Shown: positions 1 to 11,378 of the stretch, piece after piece | How the letters are laid out: every line of letters starts with the position of its first letter | Numbering within the stretch: position 1 is the stretch's first letter | Assembly (NCBI GenBank): GCA_036346205.1 | Contig: JARFJB010002472.1 | Coordinates: 6,812,501-6,876,500 of the forward strand | DNA: 64,000 bases | Source: Vesta saturnalis | Lineage: Eukaryota > Arthropoda > Insecta > Coleoptera > Lampyridae | Direction of reading: 5' to 3' | Position numbers and translations under genes: made by a program | Notes under the pieces: model-generated | Told to the model about the DNA's origin: nothing | Database searches by the model: none | The model's input: only the letters and a program-made list of their open reading frames with translations

Positions 1-178
1 CTCTTAACCCAACTCCTTGACGACCTAAGAAGATAGAAAAATCTCTTGACAATACGCTTTATGTACTCCAAATCCCTACGTCTATAGATGACGACCAACG
101 ACAAGACCGGTTAACGAATATGGTAAAAATCGCACACCCAAATTACACTACGATTGAAATGACTCGTACTCTGAAGAG

Positions 179-469
179 TGTCCGTGTCCGTGTCCGTGTT
201 CCGTGACCTTGTCCGCGTCCTTGTCCGCGTCCTTGTCCGCGTCCTTGTCCGCGTCCTTGTCCGCGTCCGTGTCCGTGTCCGTGTCCTTGTCCATGTCCGT
301 GTCCGTGTCCGTGCCCGTGTCCGTGGACGTGGCCGTGTCCGTGTCCGCGTCCGTGTCCGTGTACGTGTCGTGTCGTGTCCGTGTCCGTGTCGTGTCCGTG
401 TTGTGTGTGTGTGGTGTGTGTGTGTGTGGTGTGTCTGTGTGTGTGTATGTGTGTGTGTGTGTGTGTGTT
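179..469. repeat. Hexamer (GTCCGT)n array grading into (GT)n
   Basis: About 290 bp of tandem GTCCGT/GTCCTT hexamers that pass into CGTGTC, then TGTGTG repeats. All reading frames through it stay open because the unit is a multiple of three, so the long valine/serine or threonine/histidine/arginine frames here are repeat translations, not genes. It is not the insect TTAGG telomere motif. Confidence 0.95.
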
Positions 470-539
470 CTATTGAAATGCTTTTGAATGGAGGATTGTA
501 ATACGAGAGAAACATTGTTTGTCAAAAATAGCCTATAGC

Positions 540-1560
540 TGCTATGCATTCATAATGCTGAAGGTGTTGGGCAAGTTCGAATTGAGTTGAAGGGAATGTG
601 AAGGGGTTGATAAGCGTCGGATTCCCTGTACATTACTGTTTCTAAGGAGGATTTCGTAATTGATGGAGGAGACAGCACACCTATCCGATAGTTTGGTATC
701 GGTTATGGAAAGTACTTGGAGTGGGAGTAGTGGAGTTGGGAAATGATCACACTAGGGTTACCGAAATAGTGCTGGTTGGATTTTGCGAAATCGGTAGGGA
801 GAGGGGCAGAGGTTTCAATGAGGGAGGTGCAGTTGTAATTATATTTCAGGTTTGTTAGGGGGGGGGGGTGAAAACTTTTAGGTTGTTAAATAGGCTCTTT
901 TGGGAGACTATTTTAAAGGGGTATTCCTAATACAGTATCGGTAGGTGGTGGGTTTTGAGTTAGAGAGTTTGTGATTTGGTCTGCCCAGGCCAGCTTTGGC
1001 AGAACTGGGCGGAGGAGTATTGGAGGTTATGTGGACCTTGGTGGTTTTGCGTGCGAGAAGTAAAGGAAGTAGTCTGGAGCGGGATAATGCGAAGGACGAG
1101 TCGAAGTGGTGGACTGATCGGAAGGAATGGATTTCTACCTAGGACGAGGTAGGGCTGTCATAGCTGAAGTGTACAACAACGAAAGAGTTGGGGAAGAGGG
1201 TGATGGTGGTGAAGATGGAGTTGGTGGTGAATTAGTAATATTGGTACCAACATAGTGGTTAGTAGGCGGAGAAGGTTGGTTGGAAGGTTGGAGCATATGC
1301 CCGTCGATGGCCACTGTGTTCCACCATGGAAATTTGGGGCTGGATATATAATAAAGGGATTGAAAGAGTGGGTTCCCACCGAAGTGCAGATATTAGTTTA
1401 GCTGGCCCTGCAGTTGTGGTTCTTGTAGATCGTTAAGCGGTGGCACGCTCGTTGGCTTCCTCTATGTGCCTATCAGACAATGACAGCGTGGCTGGACAGC
1501 TACTTCAAGACGGTTCAGACCGGGGTCTAGAGGGCGATGCGAGTCTGTCGCGGTGTTACC
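540..1560. other. GC-rich segment, possibly degraded coding DNA
   Basis: This kilobase is clearly richer in G and C than the surrounding AT-rich DNA. Short minus-strand frames read like coding sequence (alternating charged and proline/threonine-rich stretches), but they are interrupted and match no family I recognise. A decayed retrotransposon gag is possible; this is inference only. A G9-10 homopolymer lies near 860-869. Confidence 0.3.
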
Positions 1561-4560
1561 CGGACAACTCCAAAGTAATGACAGTCCATGATTGCCACTT
1601 TCCATATATGTAATTATACTCAGGTTGGTCTGGACTACTCTGTAGCTGCACCATTATATCTTTAAGGATTGAAAAATTAGGTACTACCATGTAGCCTATA
1701 CGGGAAGGTAAATTTAACGACATGTTAAAATTCGAAGCGTGAACACCTCTCACAGTAAATTCAATAAAAATAAACCCTAAGCTTTCAATTGTTATTGTTT
1801 ATCGAATGGAATCTCAATTTTTGTCCCATTACTATTACAAACGTCTCCAAAATGAAGCACTGTTGCATTTAGTGAGGGAGGCCGAAGTAAGATTCTAATT
1901 AATACAAATTGATACTATGCTCTCAAACACTTTTAAATTACCTACTTATATAATTATAAGTTCCAAAAACTAGAATTAAAATGGTAACATTAAATGTTTG
2001 TGAACAAGTTTATAGAACTATATACTTCCTACCATGTAATATATACTTATAAAGTATTTTGTGATATTAATTGCTATAAAGTTACGCACACAGCTTGCGG
2101 TACACCATAAAGGCTTCTGAAAACTAACCGATTACGTCATTTATTCGTGACTGATTAATCATAGTATTCATTCGTGTTTGATTCTCTAAGAAAAAATGGC
2201 ATGCCATAGAGAGTATTGTATCCCGGAACTCACGGTATCCCATTATTATATCCAGTAAACATAAAGTCGATAAAACAAGAGGTCATTTACTAAATGAATA
2301 CACATGCAGACATCATTTAGCTTTAAAAAAATGTACCATGTAACACCAAGAAGCATTAGTTATCAAAGCAATTAATCAAAGTTACGAGTATTATTTAATA
2401 ATTTTCACATTTACTAGTTGCAATCAAGATAACCATAAAGTGGTCACAGATTTGATTCTGTGAAGATTTTTGCTCTGGCTTGGATGTCAAGTTAACGGAT
2501 AATTTAGCCTTAAGCATTCGGATTGCTTCCTGTTGCTTTCGAGGGCCGCATCCAATAACGTGGCCCCCATTTCAATAAATACCCATTAACTATCTTTTTT
2601 TGACTAAGTAAAGTTGTAACGGAATTCATACCGGAAAGTCCACAAGAATTGCTCGTTTCAACACTTATTATTCAACTGATTTAATATCTATTTTTAATTA
2701 GTTGTCATGTGAGATGCTTGCGTTGTCTGTATCCGTTATGTTAAATAAATAACGACATTGCACTACAGATTGCTTGCGCAAATTTATTTGACCTTTCACT
2801 ATAAATTTGTTGAAAGTATATCTAGATGTTCCGGTCATTCGTGTAATAGCAATCAGATCCATTTCAAAACATACTTAATAGAATTATTACAAGGATAATA
2901 AAAAAAAGTTAGCTATTGCCGTAATTTAGATTATGCGTATCTAAATATGCGTATTTCCGTATTAAGATGATAGGAGGATTATCAACGTACAATTAAACAC
3001 TTCTTTATATTGATTTCAAGGAAAATTGAAATCAATGCAGCTGTTCATTTAAAATTGAATTCATAAATAGCCTTGACGTGATCAATTAAATCAATATACT
3101 TCCTGTCCTTTGATTGCAGTACTTATTCGACTTATTTGTACACAAGTCGGTGCATGTAATGATCAGTCAGTTTTGTATTATTTTAAAGAAAAACAACTCG
3201 TTTCCGGAAGTCCCTGCAAGGTCACGTATTTTTCTCAACTAACACTGGAATTCCAGATAATACTAGATTATATCTTCCAAGAACTTGTTACATGTGTTGG
3301 TATTTATTAAAAAATATATGTTAAAAGGAAGTCATTTAAATTTTCTGTCAAGGTATACTATTAAATACATAATTCGGATGGAAATGATTTTACTTGTTTT
3401 AAGTTACGGACTAAAAAGGTGAGGACAGAAGATACGTCACAAAAGAAGTTATGACTAACTTTGGCTAATCTATAAAAGCAATACAAACTATTTCCAAATA
3501 TGAAGAGAACATCTTTATGCAATACGCAGAATAACAAAATAAGTGAATACTATTGGAATATGTTGGACATACACCTACTCAAACATCTATGAAACTATTT
3601 GTAATAATTCTGTTAATTACGTACTTATTAACTGTTGTACAATCTCATACCGTTTTATAATACATCAATTAGTAGATCATTGAGGTCATGTAATTGTTAT
3701 ATCAAGTAATTTTGTTAAGGAATAACAATTTCTCAGTATTCATAGGGCAACGTACGACAAATGTAAGCACCTACAGGCATTGTAATATATATCAAATTAC
3801 TGTAACAAAATTGTTAACTTTCTCGTGTTAATGTAAACTGAGCAAACTGTAATCACATATGACTTCTGAGCTATTGCGATTTCATATGTTACTAGGGTAA
3901 TAACGTAATGGAATATTTTTAATTTAATTATGGTCTTTACTTTATTAATACTAAATAAAGACAATATTTTTGTTAATCTGAAATCGAAAATGTTAGCAAT
4001 TAGTAAGGGCTTAACGTAAAATCAGTAATTTACAATTTGAATTTAAAAAAAAAATGTAAAATCCATAAATATTTTCAATCAAAAAAATGTGCTACCTACA
4101 ATTTTGAATAACACATTTTATATACTATCCTCGCCAGGAAAGTTTACTCCTACGTCATCATATACAATCATATGGTGAGTCAAAATTATTTTCGGTATAA
4201 TAAATTCTGTTTGAAAATATACCCCGAGATGGCAGCATTTAAAGCTGCAGAATTCTAAAATACAATTACTTATTTATTGTGATTTATTTTGTAAAAATCA
4301 GAGAACGTTGATTATCTTAATGATAACGGTTGAAAAACAATATCCTTGAAATCTAACAGGTGAATGGTACGTTATTTTGGCAGCCTGCAGGTTATGTAGG
4401 TTATAACACATTACTGCTCTATTACAAACAATACAATTTTCAACAAAATTAAACATTGTTACGGGTTGATGTAAGGCAAAGCGGTGCGTCAGGAGTCTCG
4501 TTGCACCAATAAAACACATATACGTTACAAGTAACGAACAGACGTATCTATTAATCAACA
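1561..4560. other. AT-rich DNA with no recognisable gene
   Basis: About 3 kb of AT-rich sequence on both strands. Open frames are all shorter than 90 codons, lack family resemblance and have stops typical of random AT-rich DNA. I saw no terminal repeats or RNA gene. Confidence 0.6.
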
Positions 4561-4791
4561 ATTAACAAGACTAAATTAAATTATAAGCTTGCGTCGCACT
4601 TTGTCGTAAGATATTCACGATTCATAATACTAATACTAGAGCTAGTGATCCCCAAGAGATGCTGCTAGGCTGTAAGTATTCAGTAAAACCGTGTGATCGA
4701 AGGATATCTTGCATTACGGTTGTGCCGGTACTTATTGAGCCTTCGGTATAGATGCTGTGGTGAGTTTTTACCGTGCTCTTGAATTGTGTGC

Positions 4792-6022
4792 TTAATCCCG
4801 TGTGACAGACCCCCCTCTGAACTTGATAGGCGTCCAGACGTAAGGTTCAGGAGATTCTGCTTCTTCGAGGGTCTTGCTCTTTTCTAATTGGAAGGATCGC
4901 TTCCGGGACAATGCTTCGCTACCTTTGTATGCCGTTAGCATGGGTATGTGTACTACCCTAGTGGTATGGTTGGATGTCTGTGTTAAGACTTGACAGGGCC
5001 CATCTCTACGAGGCTCCAATTTTGCGGCGTTTAGTGGCGTTACTAAGTGGATGCGTCTTAACCCATACTAGGTCACTCGGTTGAAATGCAGGGATGTCAC
5101 GTTTCCCCAGATCTGCGATTTTATTGTTATCCTTAGTATCCTTAGTAGATACGGCGTGATGGTGGGTATGAAGGTGTCTTCTTCTGTAATTGCCCTTTGA
5201 TCGCGTGTCACGTCATCTGTGGTTCTTAATTCCCTTCAGAAGGTTAAATATGCCGCTGTGTATCCTGTGCTTTAACATACCGTCGTATTTAGGGCGAACC
5301 GGATCCCTGGTAACTTGTCTGGCCAGTTATCGTGCATGCGCTGTACCAGTATGGCTAATTGGGTTTTGAGATCCCTGTTTTTCCTTTGCACTGGATTAGC
5401 CCGTGGGTTACGCCGCTGACGAATTGTGTACCATTGTCGCTGCGAATTCTCCGTGGCATACCGTATCTTAAGAATATCTCGCTAATTAAGGTGCGAGCAC
5501 ACGTCTCCGCGTCTGCTGTGTGGATGGCGAACAATTCTACCCATCTTGACATCACATCTCCGGTGAGACCCTCTAGAAGTGGCCTGAATAAATCGATGGC
5601 GAGAGTTTCGAATCGCTGAGCCGGTGCTGGTGTTTGCATTAAACCCGCTGGTTTTGGTTTTTGCTTTGAATCTTTGGCACTTTATGCAGTGTTTGACGTG
5701 GTCCGAAATGTTCTCCTCATACCTACCCAGTAGTAACGGGTGGCTATCGCTGGAATGTTGGGTCTTCCCCATAGTGGCCGGCAGTTGGAGAGTCATGGTA
5801 TTCTTTCAGGATGGCTTCGCGTTCGTGGGCTAGAACCACTTGTTGGGCTTCTTCGGTGTCGATTTCAGGAGCGTACCGGAATAGGATACCTCTCGACATT
5901 AGGTATCCTCGGTTTCTCCACTGGCGCGGAGTCCGGTTGCTCGAAACATTGAATTTTCTGTAGCTCTGGCTCTCGGAGTTGTTCATTTCGAATATCGAGA
6001 CCTGATCTCGTAGGGATGTCAA
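4792..6022 (-). pseudogene. Ty3/gypsy integrase, frameshifted
   Basis: Integrase inserts the retrotransposon cDNA. Frame pieces follow one another: a zinc-finger start (AHEREAILKEYHDSPTAGHY, 6022-5744), the rest of the H2C2 finger with HCIKCQRFK (5796-5650), and the core with IDLF and SDNGTQF holding two acidic residues (5639-5355). A C-terminal piece beginning EPRRDGPCQVL (5019-4792) runs into the LTR. Each junction needs a frame change, so no functional integrase is made. There is no chromodomain in the C-terminal piece. Confidence 0.85.
4795..4818 (-). other. Polypurine tract and start of 3' LTR
   Basis: On the minus strand AGAGGGGGGTC (4818-4808) is followed directly by TGTCACACGGG, the arrangement of a Ty3/gypsy polypurine tract priming site followed by the TG of the LTR. 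The pol frame continues a few codons into the LTR. The LTR probably extends toward 4560; its other end and the target duplication were not found. Confidence 0.6.
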
Positions 6023-6099
6023 TAGATATCATACACGCGAGGCATTCTTCCTTTCCTCGTGTGAACAGGGTGGCCGTGATAAGCCATCTGCTATCACGT

Positions 6100-6440
6100 T
6101 CATTTTCCTAGGGTATATTTATAAGTTATATCATAGGATTGTAGGGCTAATGCCCACTGAGCGAGCCTTCGCGTTGGCGACTTTAGCGATAGGAGCCACT
6201 TAACTGGTTGGTGGTCGTTCATTACGTGTACCGGGTTTCCGTCCAAGTAGCCTCTAAACTTGTTTACAGCCCAGTCAATAGCTAGGGCTTCTCGCACTGT
6301 TGTTGAGTAGCTTCTCTCCGCTGGAAATAGGAGTCTACTCGCATATTCCACTGGTCTTTCGACTGTGGCTTCTTCCTGGCAGAGTACAGCACCAAGAGCG
6401 TAACTGCTTGCGTCTGTTCTTAGCGTAAACGGTACAGGCG
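6100..6440 (-). pseudogene. Ty3/gypsy RT C-terminus / RNase H fragment
   Basis: This is the connection and RNase H domain that degrades the RNA strand of the RNA-DNA hybrid during reverse transcription. The frame shows RTDASSYALGAVLCQ just upstream of residues PVEYASRLL, then ERSYSTTVREALAIDWAVNKFRGYL and a DHQPVKWLLSL stretch, the usual order for Ty3/gypsy RNase H. The frame begins near 6440 and ends at 6100 without reaching the C-terminal catalytic part intact. The polymerase half of RT is absent. It lies directly upstream of the integrase on the same strand. Confidence 0.85.
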
Positions 6441-6865
6441 AGTGTTAGGTCGGTGATCCGTGGTGGTGATTTTTATCGGTCGGTTGTGTCGACCACGTGC
6501 GGAAATTAAACTGCCGTGCTGCACTATTTACACTTCGCAGGGCTACTACGTTTCATAATCATAATTTATTAGTCTTGATACAAATTCAGTAGCAATGATG
6601 GTCCCAAATAAGATGGTAACGTTATTACACAAAATGGATGTTGAGTTATGTACCTTAATAAAATAGAATTATTATTTGTACGAAGATGCCATTTATATGA
6701 AATATAAATTCTATGGGAAATGTGTGATTAAGATCTTGAAAAGCATTTTACAAATATATTGTATTTACATATTTGAAATACACTACTAATAGAAACTTAT
6801 GGTATTAAATATGAACTAACACACTTGTATTACTAATTGTAGGTTGTAAAAACATGGTTGTCAAT

Positions 6866-7250
6866 CTAATCGGAGTCACTATCTGCATCCGAGCTTTCAG
6901 AATAGTTTCCGATATTAATAATCAGTTTGTCAACTGTGATGTTTAACATTTCTTCCCGTTTATACCATTGCTTTATTGTTTGTTCAGTATGTCGCACACA
7001 GTTAGCCCATAATGATTTTAATTAAAACTTGCCGACGGTTTGGTGAACTGGTCTCTTTAATGTATTGTTTAAGAAATTTAATTTGCATTTCTACGATGTA
7101 ACTTTTTTCAATAAAGTTCTACGGTTGGAGTCTTTTTTGAATTTGAATTCTAGCGACTGGATTGCACGATGAAGACTTCTGTCACTTATTAATATGTGAC
7201 TGTTACGAATTTCCGCATTTAAACTTGCAACTGTGACATGTTTTTCTGTA
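6866..7250 (-). pseudogene. Internally deleted IS630/Tc1-like transposase
   Basis: Minus-strand translation gives an N-terminal-like piece (SDRSLHRAIQSLEFKFKK, then NRRTLLKK) that resembles the DNA-binding region preceding the DDE core of insect IS630-type transposases. It is followed soon by a C-terminal-like piece (ANCVRHTEQTIKQWYKRE, then a Ser/Asp-rich end). The catalytic core between them is missing, and a stop and frame changes are present. No terminal repeats were identified. Family assignment rests on overall resemblance only. Confidence 0.45.
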
Positions 7251-8289
7251 AATAAATTAGTAAGTCAAACATATGTAAGAGATTGTGATGTACTATTACT
7301 CACTTTGTGCATACATACTTGTATAACGTATTCCTTACGCCCATTTTGGATGTTTCAGGTAGATAGTCAGATTTTGTTATCTTGCGTGATATATTCTTAC
7401 CTGGATTTGTAAAACAGGGTTAGATGCAGGTCGAAACTTGATATTTATCCCCGTCTTCTCAGATACACCCAATGCGCTTGTTACACGCTGTAATTTCATG
7501 ATTGTAATGAATTAAGATATAAACACTTAATGCCTTACTTACTCTACTACTCATATTAATAATTTTGTGTCGGGTCGTCAAGGCATTAGGATTTGTTTGT
7601 GTTGTCTCCAGCCTCTGCCTTCGGTTAGTGAAACAAATCAGGATTAAAATGATATTTTCTAAATCACTAACGTTACTGTACGGTATGGGTAAGTTTTTGA
7701 ACATATTTTTATACCCAGAGGTTTGAATATTAATGATGGATAAAGACAACAATAAACTAACCAGTAGAACTTTTGTAACGTGTAAAAAATGCGCGTAAAT
7801 AACATTTGGGACTGCTATAGGATTGAATTTCTACGAAAAATACGGATCTTTTAAACCTTCACAAGATGTGATTGTTAAAACTCGTAGAATTGTAAAGTAA
7901 ACTTTAAGTGCAAAAACAGGGTCATTATTGTTATTTATTATTACCCTTCAATTAAACAAATGTGCTATTAAACAATAATAAACAGATTTGATTAATTTAA
8001 AATGGCTAGTAGCTAATATGCTAGTTGAAACCTAAGTAATAAGCCAAAGCACACAATTTATTTCAATCTTAATGGTGTCAATAAGTACGAAACTAACCAT
8101 AAACAGATTGGGGTACAATACAACTTATGCACGACCTTTCAATAGGTTAATGAATATCCTGCTTTGCTTTCAGTACAATTACTTTATTCAGCAATCGTAC
8201 AAAAAACTTTTTTCTTGTATGGTGCAATGTAAACGAATTATTGTTTCATTTTTTAACCCTAATATTCTACAACTTCATAGGTGGAAGGC
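7251..8289. other. AT-rich DNA with no recognisable gene
   Basis: No frame here resembles a known family. A minus-strand frame at 7752-7459 is 97 codons long but low-complexity and unrecognised. Confidence 0.5.
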
Positions 8290-8572
8290 ATGTATACCTC
8301 ATGCCGCCCGGTTCAATACCACCACCTTTACCACGGGCTCCTTAATATTGGTGCTCCAATTTTCTGAACTCGGTAAGGGCTGCCGGTCACTTTCTCCTTT
8401 ATTCCTTAAGTACACGTCAATACGCACTAGCCAAACGTGGCGTTTTAACGGCTAAACCCTTAAAATGACGAGTTCTAAAACAGACGCTATACCCAGGTGA
8501 GTAGGGCGAGACGCCCACACTCTCACATCGATTCGTCGATCCGTCCCAAGGATTCTGGGGAAAAATTCTTCA

Positions 8573-9940
8573 ATGCCAAAATCAAGACAAAGAAGAGCAA
8601 GATCTGCTAGGAATAAAATTCTGCCTCATTCGGATGCCCGGGAGGGCAGGACTCAAGCGACCTCGGTCATCGAAAGTACCAACATCCGTATTCATTACTG
8701 CAACATACGTGGTATCGGGTCGAATGTTGATGCTGTTCACCAACACCTTGAACAAGTGCAACCGGACATTCTGTTTCTATCAGAAACACAAGTCTCCTCT
8801 GGAAGCACTGATTCGCCTGACCGGCAGTTTCCTAGATACAACCTCTACTCTAATTTTCGCCTTAAAGGCGGAGTATTTGCGTATACCAAGGACAACGTAG
8901 GTAGTAAGAGGATGTCCACTTTGGAAAACAACAAATTTGACGCGATTTGGTTCAAACATTCTGGGCCTCAATTTGTGAAATTCTACTGATGTTTGTATAG
9001 GTCTCTCAATGATAACAACTTCCAAGATCTTTTTGATTGCCTTAGTCTGAAAATAGACCACCTCTTATCACAGTTTCCATCTTGCGATATTTCAATTTTG
9101 GGAGATTTTAATGCCTACAAGTCTAATTGGCTACAATTATCGTCTACTACTAATCCCGCAGGTCATAGTGCAGAAGCATTTGCTGTGTCCTGTGATCTCA
9201 CACAAATCATTTCCGAACCAACCAGAATCCCTGACAACCCCAACCATACTCCACATCTCTTGGACCTATTCCTTACAACTAACCCACTTGTCTATAAAAC
9301 AAGAGTCCTTTCCCCACTTGGTCAATCAGACCACTGCCTAATCGAAATAACTTCCTCTGTACCCAATCCCACTGTTACTCGAAAAACAGATAGAACTATG
9401 TGGTGTTTTAAATCAGCTAACGGAAGCAAACTGGGGAATTTTTTTGCAACCTTCCCCTGGCGTAAGTATTGCTTTAAACGGCCCTCCTCTTCAAACATTG
9501 CTCTTTCAATAAGTGAAGTTATCTTGATCGGTAAGGAGTTATACATTCCCAAAAAAACAGAATGTGTAGGTCATGTCCGTTCCCAACCCTGGTTTAATAG
9601 GGCTTGCACTGATGCATTATCGCAAAAGCATAAACCCTATACCAAATGGAAATTAAATAAATCTACCGAAAATCACGCCAACTATATTGCCGCAAGGAAT
9701 AGTTACAAAAGCATTATCACCAAGGCCAAAAAGATGTTTGAAGAACGTAAATACAAAGAATTAGTCTCATGTCCTTTGGGTGGTCGTAATTTTTGGTCAT
9801 TAGCTAAATCCATCAGTAAAAACATTAATACATCTGCCAACCTCTTTGTCGATTACTTTGCAGCAAATTCATGTCTCAATGATTCTGGTAAAACTGTGCC
9901 GTCGCCCAAATCTGTATATATATATATATATTACGAATAA
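8573..9940 (+). pseudogene. Non-LTR retrotransposon ORF2, endonuclease half only
   Basis: This is the apurinic-like endonuclease (exonuclease-endonuclease-phosphatase fold) of a jockey/CR1-type LINE, which nicks the target DNA. Visible active-site segments in order: HYCNIRGI (catalytic Asn), LSETQ (Glu), LGDFNAYK (Asp, Asn) and GQSDHCLIEI (Asp-His). One reading frame runs from 8573 to 9940 with a single in-frame TGA at 8987-8989. After the endonuclease comes a basic linker ending FVDYFAANSCLNDSGK, normally just ahead of reverse transcriptase, and then the sequence passes abruptly into (TA)n. The reverse transcriptase is missing. About 280 bp upstream (8290-8572) is less AT-rich and is probably the element's 5' leader. 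Confidence 0.85.
9915..9932. repeat. (TA)n microsatellite
   Basis: About nine TA units exactly where the LINE coding match stops. Confidence 0.9.
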
Positions 9941-10127
9941 CCGTATATGTATTTTTATCGTCTATATTGAGTATTTAGCCACATCAGTTTTTGTTTTATG
10001 CGCAAGGCGAAACCGATATCATTTTTTCCGTTCGTTCTACGTTCTAATGCAAATCGTATCTTAAGTGAGTAAGGCACGCAACTGGTTTTAATTACATTTT
10101 TGTATTAATTTATTACAGCTAATAAGG

Positions 10128-11003
10128 AAACTCCCTCCCCTTGCCTTAAGGAATTTTGAACCATTTGTAATTGAAAATGTATGGTTTTATTCCACGTTGA
10201 AGGAAGCGTGTACATCGGTTTTGCAGACAAACAAATGACCGTTACAATATTTTACTGAAAACTTTACTGTAAGAAAAAACAGAGAAATTATATTACAAAT
10301 AAATAATATCCTCGTTCCTTCCCAACTTTTAATTAGTATTAATTAATTTAATTATGACATCAATATTACTTCAGTTTTATATTTTTTATTATAACCCAAA
10401 GCCACTGGAATCTGCAAAACGTGATTTATTTCTTCGCCTCGTTTCTGGACAGATTATAATAATAAATAATATATAATATAATAATAAATAATAAATAGTT
10501 CGAAAATTTTATAAAAGTGTCAATTTTTGAATTTAGTTATTGTGAAAGCTTAGTTTCTTAATGTTAAACTCCCTCCCCTTGCCTTAAGGAATTTTGAACC
10601 ATTTGTAATTGAAAATGTATGGTTTTATTCCACGTTGAAGGAAGCGTGTACATCGGTTTTGCAGACAAACAAATGACCGTTACAATATTTTACTGAAAAC
10701 TTTACTGTAAGAAAAAACAGAGAAATTATATTACAAATAAATAATATCCTCGTTCCTTCCCAACTTTTAATTAGTATTAATTAATTTAATTATGACATCA
10801 ATATTACTTCAGTTTTATATTTTTTATCATAACCCAAAGCCACTGGAATCTGCAAAACGTGATTTATTTCTTCGCCTCGTTTCTGGACAGATTATAATAA
10901 TAAATAATATATAATATAATAATAAATAATAAATAGTTCGAAAATTTTATAAAAGTGTCAATTTTTGAATTTAGTTATTGTGAAAGCTTAGTTTCTTAAT
11001 GTT
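10128..11003 (+). repeat. 438-bp tandem duplication, two nearly identical copies
   Basis: Copy 1 is 10128-10565 and copy 2 is 10566-11003. Reading them side by side I found only one difference, T at 10390 versus C at 10828. The unit is non-coding and AT-rich with a CTCCCTCCCCTTGCC head. It is either a very recent segmental duplication or a collapsed or expanded assembly artefact. Confidence 0.95.
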
Positions 11004-11378
11004 ATATGAGCCAAATTCGAAATCGGTACCTGTAAATGAAAAATATAAAAATTATCCCAGTCGACAATTGGTAACTGATATTTTCTAGGAAGAAAACCAA
11101 ATAGCTTGAATCAAACAGTAACATATCTTGTTAATATTTGTGAGGCAAACAATTTTAAATCCCATTTGTATAAACCATTAATTAGTACAAAATTAACATG
11201 GAAGTTTATTCTTTCCTGATTTTGTTTTCTTATATTAATTAAGTGATAAAACATAATACGATATCTATTGCTATCTCTTCGTAATCAAAAATTGATTAAT
11301 TTGTATGCTCCTTAATTCAGGAAACATTGATCTATAGTAAAAATATAATTGTTACAGGTACGTGGTGATGGGTACAGT

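Larger units (their letters stand above)
4790..6440 (-). mobile_element. Ty3/gypsy LTR retrotransposon remnant
   Basis: A minus-strand pol remnant read from high to low coordinate: RNase H, H2C2 zinc finger, integrase core, integrase C-terminus, then a polypurine tract and the first bases of the 3' LTR. No gag, protease or palm-domain reverse transcriptase was found upstream: the coding match stops near 6440, so the element is 5'-truncated. Several frameshifts and stops show it is dead. Confidence 0.85.

Noticed and set aside
111..549. Long Val/Ser, Thr/His/Arg frames
   Set aside because: Translations of the GTCCGT/GT array; the unit length keeps frames open.
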